From an uncultured Parabacteroides sp. (lineage in GTDB: Bacteria; Bacteroidota; Bacteroidia; Bacteroidales; Tannerellaceae): 52,640 nt of DNA. Shown here piece after piece: positions 27,238 to 36,268 of the stretch. A model generated the notes under the pieces. The model did no database searches. It had not been told where the DNA came from and saw nothing but the letters and a program-made list of their open reading frames with translations. A program made the translations under genes and the position numbers. The DNA lies in NCBI GenBank assembly GCA_949298575.1, contig CASFXH010000016.1, forward strand, positions 1 through 52,640, in the 5' to 3' direction. The number at the start of each line of letters is the position of its first letter. Positions within the stretch are counted from its first letter, which is position 1.

Positions 27238-28044
27238 ATGAAAAGTGATCGTATGGAAAGGGATTCATCTTTATTATATGTTTATTTGCCGCTGGAAAAG
27301 TTTTTCGCTTGTCTCGCGCGGACGGGCGAGGAAGGGACGCTCCGTCTCGAATTGACGCGGTTGGCGCATCTCGTCCCGGAGCGGGACTATCAGTATGGGC
27401 TGGACGTGCTGCGCGAGGCGATCGGCCGCTATGAGTCCTTACGGGGGATTCCACCCGAGGCGAGCAAGCGGGCGATGCCTTTTTTCAGGGATCACAGCCG
27501 CCAGTTGGTTGGCCCCGAGCTGGGCATGTACGTCCTTCCCTTGTTCGAGAACCCCGGCTATGCGCCGGAGGCCGACGAGCCGGTCGTCCGCGTGGCGCTC
27601 GACTATGAGCTGTTGGCCGATTATTGCCTTTCCAACGATTATTCCCTTTTCCGCCGGAAATACGATCGTGCCTTGTGCCTGGATCATTTCCTCAAGCGAC
27701 TGGCGCGAGAGTACGACAAGGTCTTTTTCGATGAGGAGCATACGGGCTTCGCGGCGGATTCCCGTTTCTTCTCCCTGCTGGCGAACGCTTGCTTGGAGGT
27801 CGCGGATCCGGCCGGGGCGGCGTGGCGGGAATGGCGGCTCGTCGCGTTCAGGCGTCCGGAAGAGGTCGCTTATCGCTACGAGCGGGCGATGATCTGGCCT
27901 TACGTTGAGCTTCCGCTTCCGGTCGCTTGCCTCCGGGGTGTCTGTCTCTTGGAAGGGGAGCGGCAACCGCTTTTGCGGGGTACGCTGGTGGGCTTCTTGC
28001 GTCGGGCGGGGTTGCCGGCTGAACAATTGTTAGGGTTGACTTAG
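27238..28044 (+). CDS. hypothetical protein, weakly DUF2971-like
   Basis: The 268-residue soluble protein has no signal peptide or membrane helix. Late blocks AAWREWRLVAFRRPEE and LRGVCLLEG recall DUF2971 proteins, which often have a W-x-E-W-R-hydrophobic stretch and a G-V-hydrophobic strand, but the match is loose. A -7 box ends only 7 bp before the ATG at 27238, so the second ATG at 27253 may be the true start. No function can be given. Confidence 0.6.
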   Translation: MKSDRMERDSSLLYVYLPLEKFFACLARTGEEGTLRLELTRLAHLVPERDYQYGLDVLREAIGRYESLRGIPPEASKRAMPFFRDHSRQLVGPELGMYVLPLFENPGYAPEADEPVVRVALDYELLADYCLSNDYSLFRRKYDRALCLDHFLKRLAREYDKVFFDEEHTGFAADSRFFSLLANACLEVADPAGAAWREWRLVAFRRPEEVAYRYERAMIWPYVELPLPVACLRGVCLLEGERQPLLRGTLVGFLRRAGLPAEQLLGLT

Positions 28045-28074
28045 GAAGACGAGTGGCTTTTTCCGCCTCTCCGC

Positions 28075-28104
28075 TTGCGGTTTGCGAAGGATACGTTAAA
28101 TTCG
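28075..28104 (+). promoter_or_regulatory. promoter of the beta-propeller lipoprotein gene
   Basis: TTG (28075-28077), a 19-bp spacer and TAAATTCG (28097-28104) match the Bacteroidetes promoter pattern. The -7 region is the same as that at 435-442. It is 34 bp from the start codon. Confidence 0.6.
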
Positions 28105-28138
28105 CGTTGAATGTTGAACCTTAAAAATTATTTATATC

Positions 28139-29377
28139 ATGAAACAACATTATCCTAATTCCATTTACGGAACAATCTCCACGGGGCGAAATTTCTTTTT
28201 GGCCGTTTGTTCCCTTGCGCTTCTCCTCCTCGCGGGCTGCGGCGGAAATCCCTCGACGAGTGGAGAGCTGATCACGGTCGACGTGACGAAGAGTTATCCG
28301 GAGAAGGAGTTTGTCTTGCAAGATCTCTTTGATATAGAATACGTGCCGCTGGAGACGACGGAAGAATTCATTACGACTGGAAATGTACGAGCAGTGGGGG
28401 AAAAGATTATTGTCGCGAAGAATAATGGACGAACAGAAGGTGACATTTTCTTGTTCGACCGTGCGACAGGCAAAGGCATTCGGCATTTTGATCATTTAGG
28501 CCAAGGAGGGGAAGATTATACGAATATTTTGGAAGTCCTTCTCGACGAAAAGCAAGGCGAAATATTCGTCAACAACCATTATTCAAGGAAAGTAGTTGTC
28601 TACGATCTTGAAGGAAATTTCAAGAGAAGTTGGAAGCATAACTCTGATTCGTTTTATGATCAAATCGGTTGTTTTGATGAAAACTATTTAATCTGCCATG
28701 ATAGTGGATGGGAAAAATCCGCAAATGAATCCCCAGAAAAAAAAGATTATTTTATTCTTATTTCCAGGCAAGATGGGAAGGCTACTAGCATATCTCTGCC
28801 CTACGATAGGAAAATATCCCAGTTAGTTTGGTCCTCTGACGGCAAAGCGATGAATTATCCACGAAATAAAGAATTGTGTCCTTTTCTAGGTGATTGGTTG
28901 TTGATGGAAGCTTCTTCTGATACGATCTTTCGAATAGGAAAGGACTTTAACTTGAAGCCTTTTATGGTCCGAGCGCCTTCTGTTCAAAAGGAAAGAGAGT
29001 TTTTGCTTTACCCGGGAATTTATTCTGATCGTTATCAGTTTATGCAAAAGGTGAAAATGGAATACGATTTTCAAGCGAGAGAAGGATTTCCAAGGACAGA
29101 TCTCGCATATGACAAAATGGAGAATAAAATTTATGAAGCAGTTGTATATAACGGTGATTTCTTGGATAAAATACCTATAAAATTAGGTGTGAACATATTT
29201 ATTCTAAATGTATTCAATAATGAAGGCGTTTCTTTTACAGAGACACTCTATGCTTCGGACCTCGTCGACGCCTACAAGGAAGGCAAGCTCCGCGAAGGCA
29301 GCCGCCTGGCGGAAATCGCCTCCACCCTCCACGAGGAGGACAATCCGGTGATCCTAATCGCGAAATATAAAAAGTAA
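28139..29377 (+). CDS. 6-bladed beta-propeller lipoprotein
   Basis: The 412-residue protein has a lipoprotein signal (LAVCSLALLLLAGC; Cys near residue 32, followed by GGN). After it comes the pattern of Bacteroidales 6-bladed beta-propeller proteins: FVLQDLFDIEYVPLETTEEF, VRAVGEKIIVAKN, IFLFDRATGKGIRHFDHLGQ and GGEDYTNILEV. The blades repeat through residue about 360. Such proteins are surface or periplasmic and are often next to sensor or SusC/D systems; none is next to this one. Ligand unknown. It has its own promoter at 28075-28104. The middle of the gene is AT-richer than both ends. Confidence 0.8.
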   Translation: MKQHYPNSIYGTISTGRNFFLAVCSLALLLLAGCGGNPSTSGELITVDVTKSYPEKEFVLQDLFDIEYVPLETTEEFITTGNVRAVGEKIIVAKNNGRTEGDIFLFDRATGKGIRHFDHLGQGGEDYTNILEVLLDEKQGEIFVNNHYSRKVVVYDLEGNFKRSWKHNSDSFYDQIGCFDENYLICHDSGWEKSANESPEKKDYFILISRQDGKATSISLPYDRKISQLVWSSDGKAMNYPRNKELCPFLGDWLLMEASSDTIFRIGKDFNLKPFMVRAPSVQKEREFLLYPGIYSDRYQFMQKVKMEYDFQAREGFPRTDLAYDKMENKIYEAVVYNGDFLDKIPIKLGVNIFILNVFNNEGVSFTETLYASDLVDAYKEGKLREGSRLAEIASTLHEEDNPVILIAKYKK

Positions 29378-29530
29378 GTCAAGGCGTTTTTGAAGGAAAG
29401 CGCTACCTTTACAGCCGCGAGGGGGGTGATCACTTATGCGGAAAAGTGTTCAAGGACGGGTTCGAATGATAGGCTTTGGAAAGAAAAGCATATCTTCGCG
29501 TCAAAGAGGTCGTAATCTTAAAAACAGCAT

Positions 29531-30415
29531 ATGAAAACTTTATCGAATCAAGAAATGACAATTCAGGTGGCAGAGCATGGCGCCGAGTTGTCAAGCGTTG
29601 TCGACAACGCGACGGGGCGAGAGTACCTGTGGCAGGCGGACCCCGCTTTCTGGAAACGCCATTCGCCGGTGTTGTTCCCGATCGTCGGAAGCCTCTGGAA
29701 CGCGACTTACCGGATGGATGGGCAAGTCCATCAACTGTCGCAACACGGTTTCGCCCGCGATCGCGATTTCTCGTTGGTCTCGGAGAGCGCGAACGAGTTG
29801 CGTTTTGTTTTGGAAAGCGATGAGGCGACGCGCGCGCTTTTTCCCGCCGATTTCCGTTTGGAGATCGGTTACCGGCTTGTCTGGCGAAAGATCCAAGTCA
29901 TCTGGAAGGTCACGAATACGGGGTCGGCGCCGCTCCATTTTCAGATAGGAGCCCATCCCGCGTTCTATTATTCGGATCACGCCCATCCGGAAGCGGTCCA
30001 CGGCTATTTCCTTTTTGACCGTTCGGACTTGTCCTATCGGGTTTTGGCGGAAAAGGGTTGTGTGGGCGATGAGGTTCGCCCCATGCCGATCGGGAAGAAT
30101 GGTTTTCTCCCGCTCGATGCCCATACGTTCGATATCGACACGTTCATTTTGGAGAACAGCCAAGTCAAGCGTATCCACTTGCTCGACCACCAAGCGCGTC
30201 CCTATCTGACGGTCAACACGAACGCGCCACTGGTTGGTCTCTGGTCTCCTCCTCATAAGGACGCGCCTTTCGTCTGCGTAGAGCCATGGTATGGCCGTTG
30301 CGACCGGGTGAATTACGAAGGCGAGTTCAAGGACCGCGATTGGGTGAATCATTTGGAGCCGGGTCACGCTTTCAACGCTTTTTATGAAATCGTGATCCAT
30401 CCTTATCACATTTAA
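29531..30415 (+). CDS. aldose 1-epimerase family protein (LacX-like)
   Basis: The 294-residue protein has the galactose mutarotase fold pattern. QVAEHGAELSSVVDNATGREYLW opens it, LFPIVGSLWN and HGFARDRDF follow, IGAHPAFYYSD holds the catalytic His, and CVEPWYGRCD holds the catalytic Glu. The layout matches the LacX/YeaD-like branch (short, with HPAF and EPW). It would interconvert sugar anomers. A -7-like TATCTTCG lies near 29490. The flavin reductase gene starts 21 bp after it, so the two may be cotranscribed. Confidence 0.85.
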   Translation: MKTLSNQEMTIQVAEHGAELSSVVDNATGREYLWQADPAFWKRHSPVLFPIVGSLWNATYRMDGQVHQLSQHGFARDRDFSLVSESANELRFVLESDEATRALFPADFRLEIGYRLVWRKIQVIWKVTNTGSAPLHFQIGAHPAFYYSDHAHPEAVHGYFLFDRSDLSYRVLAEKGCVGDEVRPMPIGKNGFLPLDAHTFDIDTFILENSQVKRIHLLDHQARPYLTVNTNAPLVGLWSPPHKDAPFVCVEPWYGRCDRVNYEGEFKDRDWVNHLEPGHAFNAFYEIVIHPYHI

Positions 30416-30436
30416 AAAACATAGGAGTATTGAATC

Positions 30437-30997
30437 ATGAGAAAGAATTTAGGATCGAAACCATTGAGTTATCCGCAACCGGTATTCATTATCGCGACTT
30501 ACGACGAGGATGGGACGCCCGACGCGATGAACGCGGCGTGGGGCGGCATCAGCGACACGCATGAGGTCAGCCTTTGCCTGAGCTCGACGCATAAGACCGT
30601 GAAAAACATTTTGAAACGAGGCGCGTTCACGATCAGCATGGCCGAGGCTTCGCGGGTCGTGGCTTGCGACTACGTCGGGCTGGTCTCGGGCAATACGGTG
30701 GCCGATAAGTTCGAGCGGGCCGGTTTCCACGCGACGCCATCGACGCTGGTGGATGCCCCCTTGATCGACGAGCTGGCGGTCGCTATGGAATGCAAGCTGA
30801 AAAGCTACAACGCGGAAACGGGTTTGTTGCGCGCCGAGATCGTGAACGTAAGTGTCGACGAGCGAGTCCTCGACGAGCAAGGCAAGGTGGACGTCGCCCA
30901 ATTGGCCCCCATCACGTTCGACCCCTTCAACAACGCGTATTTGAAGATCGGGGAAAAGGTCGGAAATGCCTTTTCCGACGGTCGGCAATTGAAGTGA
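30437..30997 (+). CDS. flavin reductase family protein
   Basis: The 186-residue protein matches the flavin reductase-like, FMN-binding split-barrel family: PQPVFIIATYDEDGTPDAMN, AAWGGISDTHEVSLCLSSTHKT and FTISMAEASRVVACDYVGLVSG. Members reduce flavin with NAD(P)H or bind FMN for other redox work; the partner is not seen. It is the last gene before the 42-bp repeat array and is convergent with the acetyltransferase gene at 31538. Confidence 0.85.
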   Translation: MRKNLGSKPLSYPQPVFIIATYDEDGTPDAMNAAWGGISDTHEVSLCLSSTHKTVKNILKRGAFTISMAEASRVVACDYVGLVSGNTVADKFERAGFHATPSTLVDAPLIDELAVAMECKLKSYNAETGLLRAEIVNVSVDERVLDEQGKVDVAQLAPITFDPFNNAYLKIGEKVGNAFSDGRQLK

Positions 30998-31013
30998 GCA
31001 TAAGCGAAATCCC

Positions 31014-31493
31014 ATTTACCGCGGTAAACGTCGGTCGCGTGATGCGCGAAGGCCCGTTTACCCTGGTAAATGGGATTTGAACGATTGGGGAAGGCCCGTT
31101 TACCCTGGTAAATGGGATTTGAACGATTGGGGAAGACTCGTTTACCGCGGTAAATGGGATTTGGACAAGTTGGGAAGGTCCGTTTACCGCGGTAAATGGG
31201 ATTTGAACAAGTCAGGAAGGCCCGTTTACCGCGGTAAATGGGTGTTGGACGAGTCGTGAAGGCCCGTTTACCGCGGTAAATGGCCTTTCCGGGAGGCGAA
31301 AAATAGCGTTTACCGGAGAAAACGCTATTATTTTAGGCGGAATTATATCGTTTACCGCAAAAAAGCTATTCGCTCAAGCTCGCCTAATAGCGTTTACCGG
31401 GAAAAACGCTATTTTCCATCATGAGTAATAGCGTTTACCGGAGAAAACGCTATTATTCCAGCTGGCCAACTCCCATTTACCGCGGTAAACGGG
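31014..31493. repeat. tandem array, 12 palindromic units spaced 42 bp
   Basis: The motif (A/G)TTTACC starts at 31014, 31056, 31098, 31140, 31182, 31224, 31266, 31308, 31350, 31392, 31433 and 31475: every step is 42 bp except one of 41. Units 1-7 and 12 have a palindromic core, TTTACCGCGGTAAA or TTTACCCTGGTAAA. Units 8-11 instead form a hairpin, AATAGCGTTT against AAACGCTATT, with the motif kept inside (unit 9 is the most diverged). Between cores the sequence drifts but the spacing holds. It fills the gap between convergent genes. A 60-residue open frame runs through it only because 42 is a multiple of three. Confidence 0.93.
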
Positions 31494-31537
31494 ATGATTC
31501 AGGAATCGAAAGGATGAATAACCCGTAAGCTTGCCTT

Positions 31538-32122
31538 CTATAAATCCGTTCGCGGCCTTTCCTCCGGGATTTCCCGGATGACGCGGCACGGATTACCGAA
31601 CGCCAAGACATGGGGCGGAATATCTTTCGTCACGACACTGCCGGCTCCGATCACGCTGCCATCGCCAATATGGACGCCAGGCAAGACGCAGACATGGGCG
31701 CCAATCCAGACATCGTTGCCGACCGTGATGGGATAGGCGTATTCCAATCCTTGGCCGCGCCGTTTCGCGTCCAGCGGATGCCCCGCCGTATAGAAACCGC
31801 AATGGGGAGCGATAAAGACGTGATCGCCAAATGTCACCTTCGCCCCGTCGAGGATCACTCCGTTCGCGTTCATGAAAAAATCCTCGCCCACCTCGATGTT
31901 GTAACCATAATCACAATGGAAAGGGGAGATGATGGAAAGATTTCCTTTCGTTTTCCCCAACAACCGCCGCAAGAGGGCCTTTCGCTCCTCTTCCCTCGAT
32001 GGGGGCAAATGGTTCAGTTGAAAAAGGAGCTCGGCGCAGGCCGCCCGTTCGGACAAGAGCTCCTTGTCGTAGTTCGCGTCGTAGAGAAGGCCTTCGCGGG
32101 CTTTCATTTTTTCCGAGATCAT
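31538..32122 (-). CDS. sugar O-acetyltransferase (Maa/LacA/NodL type)
   Basis: The 194-residue protein has the left-handed beta-helix of hexapeptide acetyltransferases. MKAREGLLYDANYDKEL is the maltose acetyltransferase N-terminal motif. NIEVGEDFFMNANGVILDGA and FIAPHCGFYTAGHPLDAKRR (catalytic His) are followed by IGAHVCVLPGVHIGDGSVIG. It transfers acetyl from acetyl-CoA to sugars. Its ATG overlaps the stop of the AraC gene (ATGA), so the regulator and enzyme share a transcript. Confidence 0.9.
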   Translation of the reverse strand: MISEKMKAREGLLYDANYDKELLSERAACAELLFQLNHLPPSREEERKALLRRLLGKTKGNLSIISPFHCDYGYNIEVGEDFFMNANGVILDGAKVTFGDHVFIAPHCGFYTAGHPLDAKRRGQGLEYAYPITVGNDVWIGAHVCVLPGVHIGDGSVIGAGSVVTKDIPPHVLAFGNPCRVIREIPEERPRTDL

Positions 32123-33036
32123 TCCTTTCCGCTTTCTTCGTTCGCCCGTTGTAGTCTTTCCCTCAGCGCCTTTATCCGATAAGCTTTCGGTGAGATCCCG
32201 AAATGCTTCTTCACGTATTTGCCGAAGAAAGAAATGTTGGGAAATTCCAGTTCGTTGACGATCTCCTTGATACTCTTTGAGGAATATTTCAAAAGATAGT
32301 CGATGTCTTTTAGCACGTAGAGACTGATGATCTTAGAGGCGGTCTTGTTGCCGCATTTCTTGCAGACCAGCGAAAGGTATTTTGGCGTGACATATAATTT
32401 CTCCGCGTAATATTCCACTTTCCTGTTCTTGGGATGCGAGGACGCCAATAAGTTGATGAAGTTCTTGAAGAGGTATTCGCCAGAGGTGAAAGTCCGCGGC
32501 GCTTGCCGGATTTGCTTGCTCATCAAACCGATCACGTAATAGAAGAACGCGACAGAAAGGGCATTGACCTCTTCCTCGCGGGGTCTGCATGTCGAGGATA
32601 CGATGCGCCAGCGCAAGAGGTCATAGTAATGACAGAACCCGTCGGCCTCCTCCGGAGATAAGAAGAAAAGCGGATTTTTCTCGATAAAGATCTTGATATC
32701 CCAGCTATTGTCTGCCATTGGCATGATCCGCTGCATGTGCGTAGGCGTTACGGCTAAGCAGTGGCATTGAAAATCTGAACTTATTCGCGTTTGTCCAACC
32801 AAGGAATCCGGCGGACAAGCCAAGACGTTGTTTGGGTATACAGAGTATTGAACGCCATTGACGTAGAGAGACATTTCTCCTTGTAAACATAATATGGCTA
32901 AGAAAAAATCGGTACGGAAGGTCTCATTCCCATTATTTAATCCGTTGAGGTTGTCCGTGAGAGCCAAATTTCCGTCGTTGTAAAAAGCTGTTTTTCGCCA
33001 TTCAGGGTTATTTAAATGCTTCCTAATATATACCAT
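32119..33036 (-). CDS. AraC family transcriptional regulator
   Basis: About 305 residues from ATG 33036, chosen because the 28 residues encoded upstream look random and a promoter-like TTATTTTG falls inside that stretch. An N-terminal cupin-like sensing part leads (GEMSLYVNGVQYSVYPNNVL). The C-terminal AraC domain has two helix-turn-helix units: VEYYAEKLYVTPKYLSLVCK and IKEIVNELEFPNISFFGKYV, ending GISPKAYR. It likely controls the coupled acetyltransferase gene. Ligand unknown. Confidence 0.88.
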   Translation of the reverse strand: MVYIRKHLNNPEWRKTAFYNDGNLALTDNLNGLNNGNETFRTDFFLAILCLQGEMSLYVNGVQYSVYPNNVLACPPDSLVGQTRISSDFQCHCLAVTPTHMQRIMPMADNSWDIKIFIEKNPLFFLSPEEADGFCHYYDLLRWRIVSSTCRPREEEVNALSVAFFYYVIGLMSKQIRQAPRTFTSGEYLFKNFINLLASSHPKNRKVEYYAEKLYVTPKYLSLVCKKCGNKTASKIISLYVLKDIDYLLKYSSKSIKEIVNELEFPNISFFGKYVKKHFGISPKAYRIKALRERLQRANEESGKE

Positions 33037-33146
33037 GGTTCTGTTCTTTAATATTGAGTCGCAAAATAAAGGCTTTTTCCTTGGGTTGCCATAGTCAGAT
33101 CGGAGCGAAAATTGTTCCACTTCACGAATAAGGGCGTATTTTAAAT

Positions 33147-33197
33147 ACGACCACGAATCGTTCTTTCCAGGATGGAGGCGCTCCGATTCGTGGTCGT
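33147..33197 (-). terminator. terminator of the aromatic amino acid operon
   Basis: ACGACCACGAATCG (33147-33160) and CGATTCGTGGTCGT (33184-33197) form a perfect 14-bp stem with a 23-base loop, 13 bp beyond the prephenate dehydrogenase stop. On the minus strand it is followed by ATTTAAAAT, a short AT run. Confidence 0.8.
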
Positions 33198-33209
33198 TGG
33201 TTAAGGATT

Positions 33210-33983
33210 TTATTCGATGTTTTTCCGGACTTTCGTCAGGTAGTCTTTCATCCTTTCCGTGTCCTTCTCGCGGATAATCTCTTGTAACGCGTTAAGCTCC
33301 TCTTGAATACGGGCGATTTGATGTGGCGTGCGAGGATTGAAAAGAATTTCTGTCAATAGGTAATCGTCTTCCGACAATAACCCACGGGCGATCTTCATGT
33401 GCCGTTTGAACGTGGTGCCCGGCGCGTCCTGATGCTTCATCGTAGCCGCGAAAACCAAAGTCGAGGCGAACGGGATTCCCAAGGAATAGGCGACGACTTG
33501 ATCATGCTCCTCGAACGTATATTCACAAATATGCAACCCGAGTCGCGCGTAAATATCCTTGAAGAATATCTTGCCCAAATGATCGCCTTCCGAGATGATG
33601 ATGGTGTTTTCTTTCTCCAATTGCCCCAGGTTGGCGAACGTGGGACCGAACATCGGGTGCGTGGAGACATAGGGAAAACCACAGGACTCATAAAACTCCT
33701 TCAGGTGGGTCTTGACCGACGCGATGTCGGAAATGATGCAATAAGGTTGCAAATAAGGGATAACGCTTTTGAACGCCTCGATCGTGTAGCTTAACGTGAC
33801 GCAGTTGATGACCAGCTCAGGCTTGAAATCCGCGACTTCCTCCGGTTTTTGCAACCGGAGGGAGTTGTAGATGAAACGCATTCGTTTAGGGTCTTTTTCC
33901 AGCACGGCGACCTCATGCTCGAAACTCAGCAAATCGGTGAAAAAGGAGCCCATCTTTCCGGCTCCTAAGATCAGGATTTTCAT
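33210..33983 (-). CDS. tyrA: prephenate dehydrogenase
   Basis: The 257-residue protein opens with ILILGAGKMGSFFTDLLSFE, a NAD(P)-binding Rossmann motif, and carries the TyrA-like VSTHPMFGPTFA block (His that binds the substrate). It would oxidatively decarboxylate prephenate to 4-hydroxyphenylpyruvate for tyrosine. No ACT or mutase domain is present; chorismate mutase is supplied by the gene before it in the operon, 15 bp away. It is the last of four genes. Confidence 0.9.
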   Translation of the reverse strand: MKILILGAGKMGSFFTDLLSFEHEVAVLEKDPKRMRFIYNSLRLQKPEEVADFKPELVINCVTLSYTIEAFKSVIPYLQPYCIISDIASVKTHLKEFYESCGFPYVSTHPMFGPTFANLGQLEKENTIIISEGDHLGKIFFKDIYARLGLHICEYTFEEHDQVVAYSLGIPFASTLVFAATMKHQDAPGTTFKRHMKIARGLLSEDDYLLTEILFNPRTPHQIARIQEELNALQEIIREKDTERMKDYLTKVRKNIE

Positions 33984-33998
33984 TTTCGTAAACGGCTT

Positions 33999-35078
33999 TT
34001 AGTTATTCTCTTCCTCGCTCATGATGATCATTTGTTGGCGGACCGACTCCTCATGGATCTCTTTCAGCATTTCTTTGACGAAGTCAGTGCTCAAGTCCAT
34101 TTGGGCGCCCATATTCGAACGGTTTTCCAGGATCTCGCTGTAACGGGGAGATTGGAGAATCGGCATGTTGTGTTCTTTCTTATAGATACCGATCTCACGG
34201 GAGACGCGCATCCGTTTCGCCAGAAGTTCCAGGATTTGCTCGTCGATGCTATCGATCTGGCGACGCAAGGCGGAAAGGTTTTCCGTCGTTTGGTTCTCGT
34301 CGCGAATGACCAGCAAATTCAAGACGTAATCGAGCACGTCTGGCGCGATTTGTTGCGCGGCGTCACTCCAAGCGACATCAGGATCGCGGTGCGACTCGAT
34401 CATTAATCCATCGAAACTCAAGTCCATCGCTTGTTGGCAAAGCGGGGCGATCAATTCACGTTTACCGCCGATATGGCTTGGATCGCAAAAGATGGGAAGC
34501 TCTGGAAGCCGGCGACGCAATTCGATAGGAATATGCCATAAGGGCAGGTTACGATAAATCTTCTTGTCGTAGGAACTGAAGCCACGATGGATCGCGGCCA
34601 GGCGATGGATGCCCGCGCCATAAAGACGTTCGAACGCGCCGATCCACAACTCCAAGTCGGGATTGACCGGATTCTTGACCAAGACAGGGATATCCACACC
34701 TTTCAATGAATCAGCGATCTCTTGGACCGCGAAAGGATTGACCGTGGTTCTCGCGCCGATCCACAGCATATCGACACCCGCTTTCAGGGCTTCGAAGACG
34801 TGGTCGCGGGTCGCGACTTCGGTCATGATATACATTCCTGTCTCTTGTTTAACCCGTTTCAACCAAGGTAATCCGATCGTGCCGATTCCTTCGAATCCTC
34901 CCGGTTTCGTGCGTGGTTTCCAAATGCCAGCCCGGAATATCTTGATCCCTCTGGCGGCTAACGCTTTCGCGGTTTCCAATACTTGTTCTTCAGTTTCCGC
35001 GCTACAGGGGCCGGCGATAACGATTGGGCGTTTCGGGTCGACCCCTGGCAATAAGATTGATTCGAATTTCATTTCCAT
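33999..35078 (-). CDS. bifunctional DAHP synthase / chorismate mutase
   Basis: The 359-residue fusion has two catalytic parts. Residues about 1-260 form a type I beta (KdsA-like) 3-deoxy-7-phosphoheptulonate synthase: VIAGPCSAETEEQVLETAKA, FRAGIWKPRTKPGGFEGIG and FCDPSHIGGKRE. The C-terminal part from about residue 270 is an AroQ-type chorismate mutase: LRRQIDSIDEQILELLAKRM, SREIGIYKKEHNMPIL. It makes both the entry step of the shikimate route and prephenate. Order of domains is synthase then mutase, as known in Bacteroidetes. Second gene from the operon's end. Confidence 0.92.
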   Translation of the reverse strand: MEMKFESILLPGVDPKRPIVIAGPCSAETEEQVLETAKALAARGIKIFRAGIWKPRTKPGGFEGIGTIGLPWLKRVKQETGMYIMTEVATRDHVFEALKAGVDMLWIGARTTVNPFAVQEIADSLKGVDIPVLVKNPVNPDLELWIGAFERLYGAGIHRLAAIHRGFSSYDKKIYRNLPLWHIPIELRRRLPELPIFCDPSHIGGKRELIAPLCQQAMDLSFDGLMIESHRDPDVAWSDAAQQIAPDVLDYVLNLLVIRDENQTTENLSALRRQIDSIDEQILELLAKRMRVSREIGIYKKEHNMPILQSPRYSEILENRSNMGAQMDLSTDFVKEMLKEIHEESVRQQMIIMSEEENN

Positions 35079-35086
35079 AATGATGT

Positions 35087-36268
35087 TTATTTATTAATGC
35101 GATTTTTGATTCTGTTTAATGCTTCTTTTAATGTCTCGTTTTTGCAACAAAGGGAGATCCGGATGAAACGATCGCCTTTGCTGCCAAAGATGAATCCGGG
35201 CGTGATGAAGACGTTGGCCTCGTAGAGCACTTTGTCCGCGATGGCCTCACAACTTTTAGCCGTCTCGGGAATGCGTCCCCAAAGGAACATGCCCACTTGA
35301 TTCTTGTCATACGTGCACCCCAAGGCTTCCATGATCTGGCCCGCTAAATCCCGTCGGCTCCGATAGACCGCGTTCATCTTATCATACCAATCCTTGTTGG
35401 CGGCCAATGCCGTGGCGGCGGCGAATTGCATGGGCTTGAATTGCCCAGAGTCGATATTGCTCTTTACCTTTAATACCCATTGCACGAATCGCGGGTTTGA
35501 GGCAAGCATGGCCATACGCCATCCCGGCATGTTGTGCGCCTTGCTCATCGAATTGAGCTCAATGCAAACCTCTTTGGCGCCGGGGATAGAAAGAATGCTG
35601 AGCGGATGCTCGTTGAGTATGAAGCTGTAAGGATTGTCATTGCAAATGATGATGTGATGCTTACGGCCGAAATCAACCAATTTTTGGTAGAGCGTCTCGC
35701 TGGCGTTGGCGCCAGTGGGCATATTGGGGTAATTGGTCCACATCAACTTGACTCCCGTGAGATCCATTTTCTCCAGTTCCTCGAAATCGGGTTGCCAATT
35801 GAGCTCCTCTTTCAATTCGTAAGGAACGATTTCCGCTTCCACCAACTTGCTGACAGACGTATAAGTCGGATAACCCGGATTGGGCACCAAAACTTTATCT
35901 CCCGGATTCAGGAACGCGAGCGAGATGTGAAGGATTCCTTCCTTTGAGCCGATCAAAGGTTGAATCTCCGTCTTGGGGTCAAGAGCCACGTGATACCATC
36001 GCTCGTACCACTCAGCGAACGCTTGGCGAAGTTCCGGAATGCCCACATAAGGTTGGTAACCATGCTCGTCGGCTCGCTTGGCGTGCTCGCAGAGGGTGTC
36101 GATGGTCGCTTCGGAAGGGGGAAGATCCGGGCTTCCGATGCCCAAGTTGATGACCTGCTTGCCGGCCGCGTTCATCTCGGCGACTTCCTTCAGTTTCTTG
36201 GAAAAATAATATTCCTGGACATTGCTGACCCGTCTGGCGGGCTGGATGTCATACGCTTTGTCTTCCAT
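35087..36268 (-). CDS. class I/II aminotransferase (aromatic amino acid step)
   Basis: The 393-residue PLP enzyme shows NLGIGSPDLPPSEATIDTL, GSKEGILHISLAFLNPGDKV, and ELNSMSKAHNMPGWRMA with the PLP-binding Lys. GFIFGSKGDRFIRISLC holds the carboxylate-binding Arg. Fold type I, in the group of aspartate/LL-diaminopimelate-like aminotransferases. Its place between prephenate dehydratase and DAHP synthase/mutase suggests it transaminates phenylpyruvate and hydroxyphenylpyruvate; that is context, not sequence, evidence. It overlaps the dehydratase gene by 20 bp. Confidence 0.88.
   Translation of the reverse strand: MEDKAYDIQPARRVSNVQEYYFSKKLKEVAEMNAAGKQVINLGIGSPDLPPSEATIDTLCEHAKRADEHGYQPYVGIPELRQAFAEWYERWYHVALDPKTEIQPLIGSKEGILHISLAFLNPGDKVLVPNPGYPTYTSVSKLVEAEIVPYELKEELNWQPDFEELEKMDLTGVKLMWTNYPNMPTGANASETLYQKLVDFGRKHHIIICNDNPYSFILNEHPLSILSIPGAKEVCIELNSMSKAHNMPGWRMAMLASNPRFVQWVLKVKSNIDSGQFKPMQFAAATALAANKDWYDKMNAVYRSRRDLAGQIMEALGCTYDKNQVGMFLWGRIPETAKSCEAIADKVLYEANVFITPGFIFGSKGDRFIRISLCCKNETLKEALNRIKNRINK

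Noticed and set aside
29400-29480. tRNA-like GGGTTCGAATG sequence
   Set aside because: Only the T-arm-like loop matches; no acceptor, D-arm or anticodon stem could be made around it.
31014-31493. CRISPR array or coding repeat (a 60-codon open frame at 31077-31259)
   Set aside because: Spacers are not unique and the open frame comes only from the 42-bp period being a multiple of three; there is no sensible start site and the register breaks at a 41-bp step.
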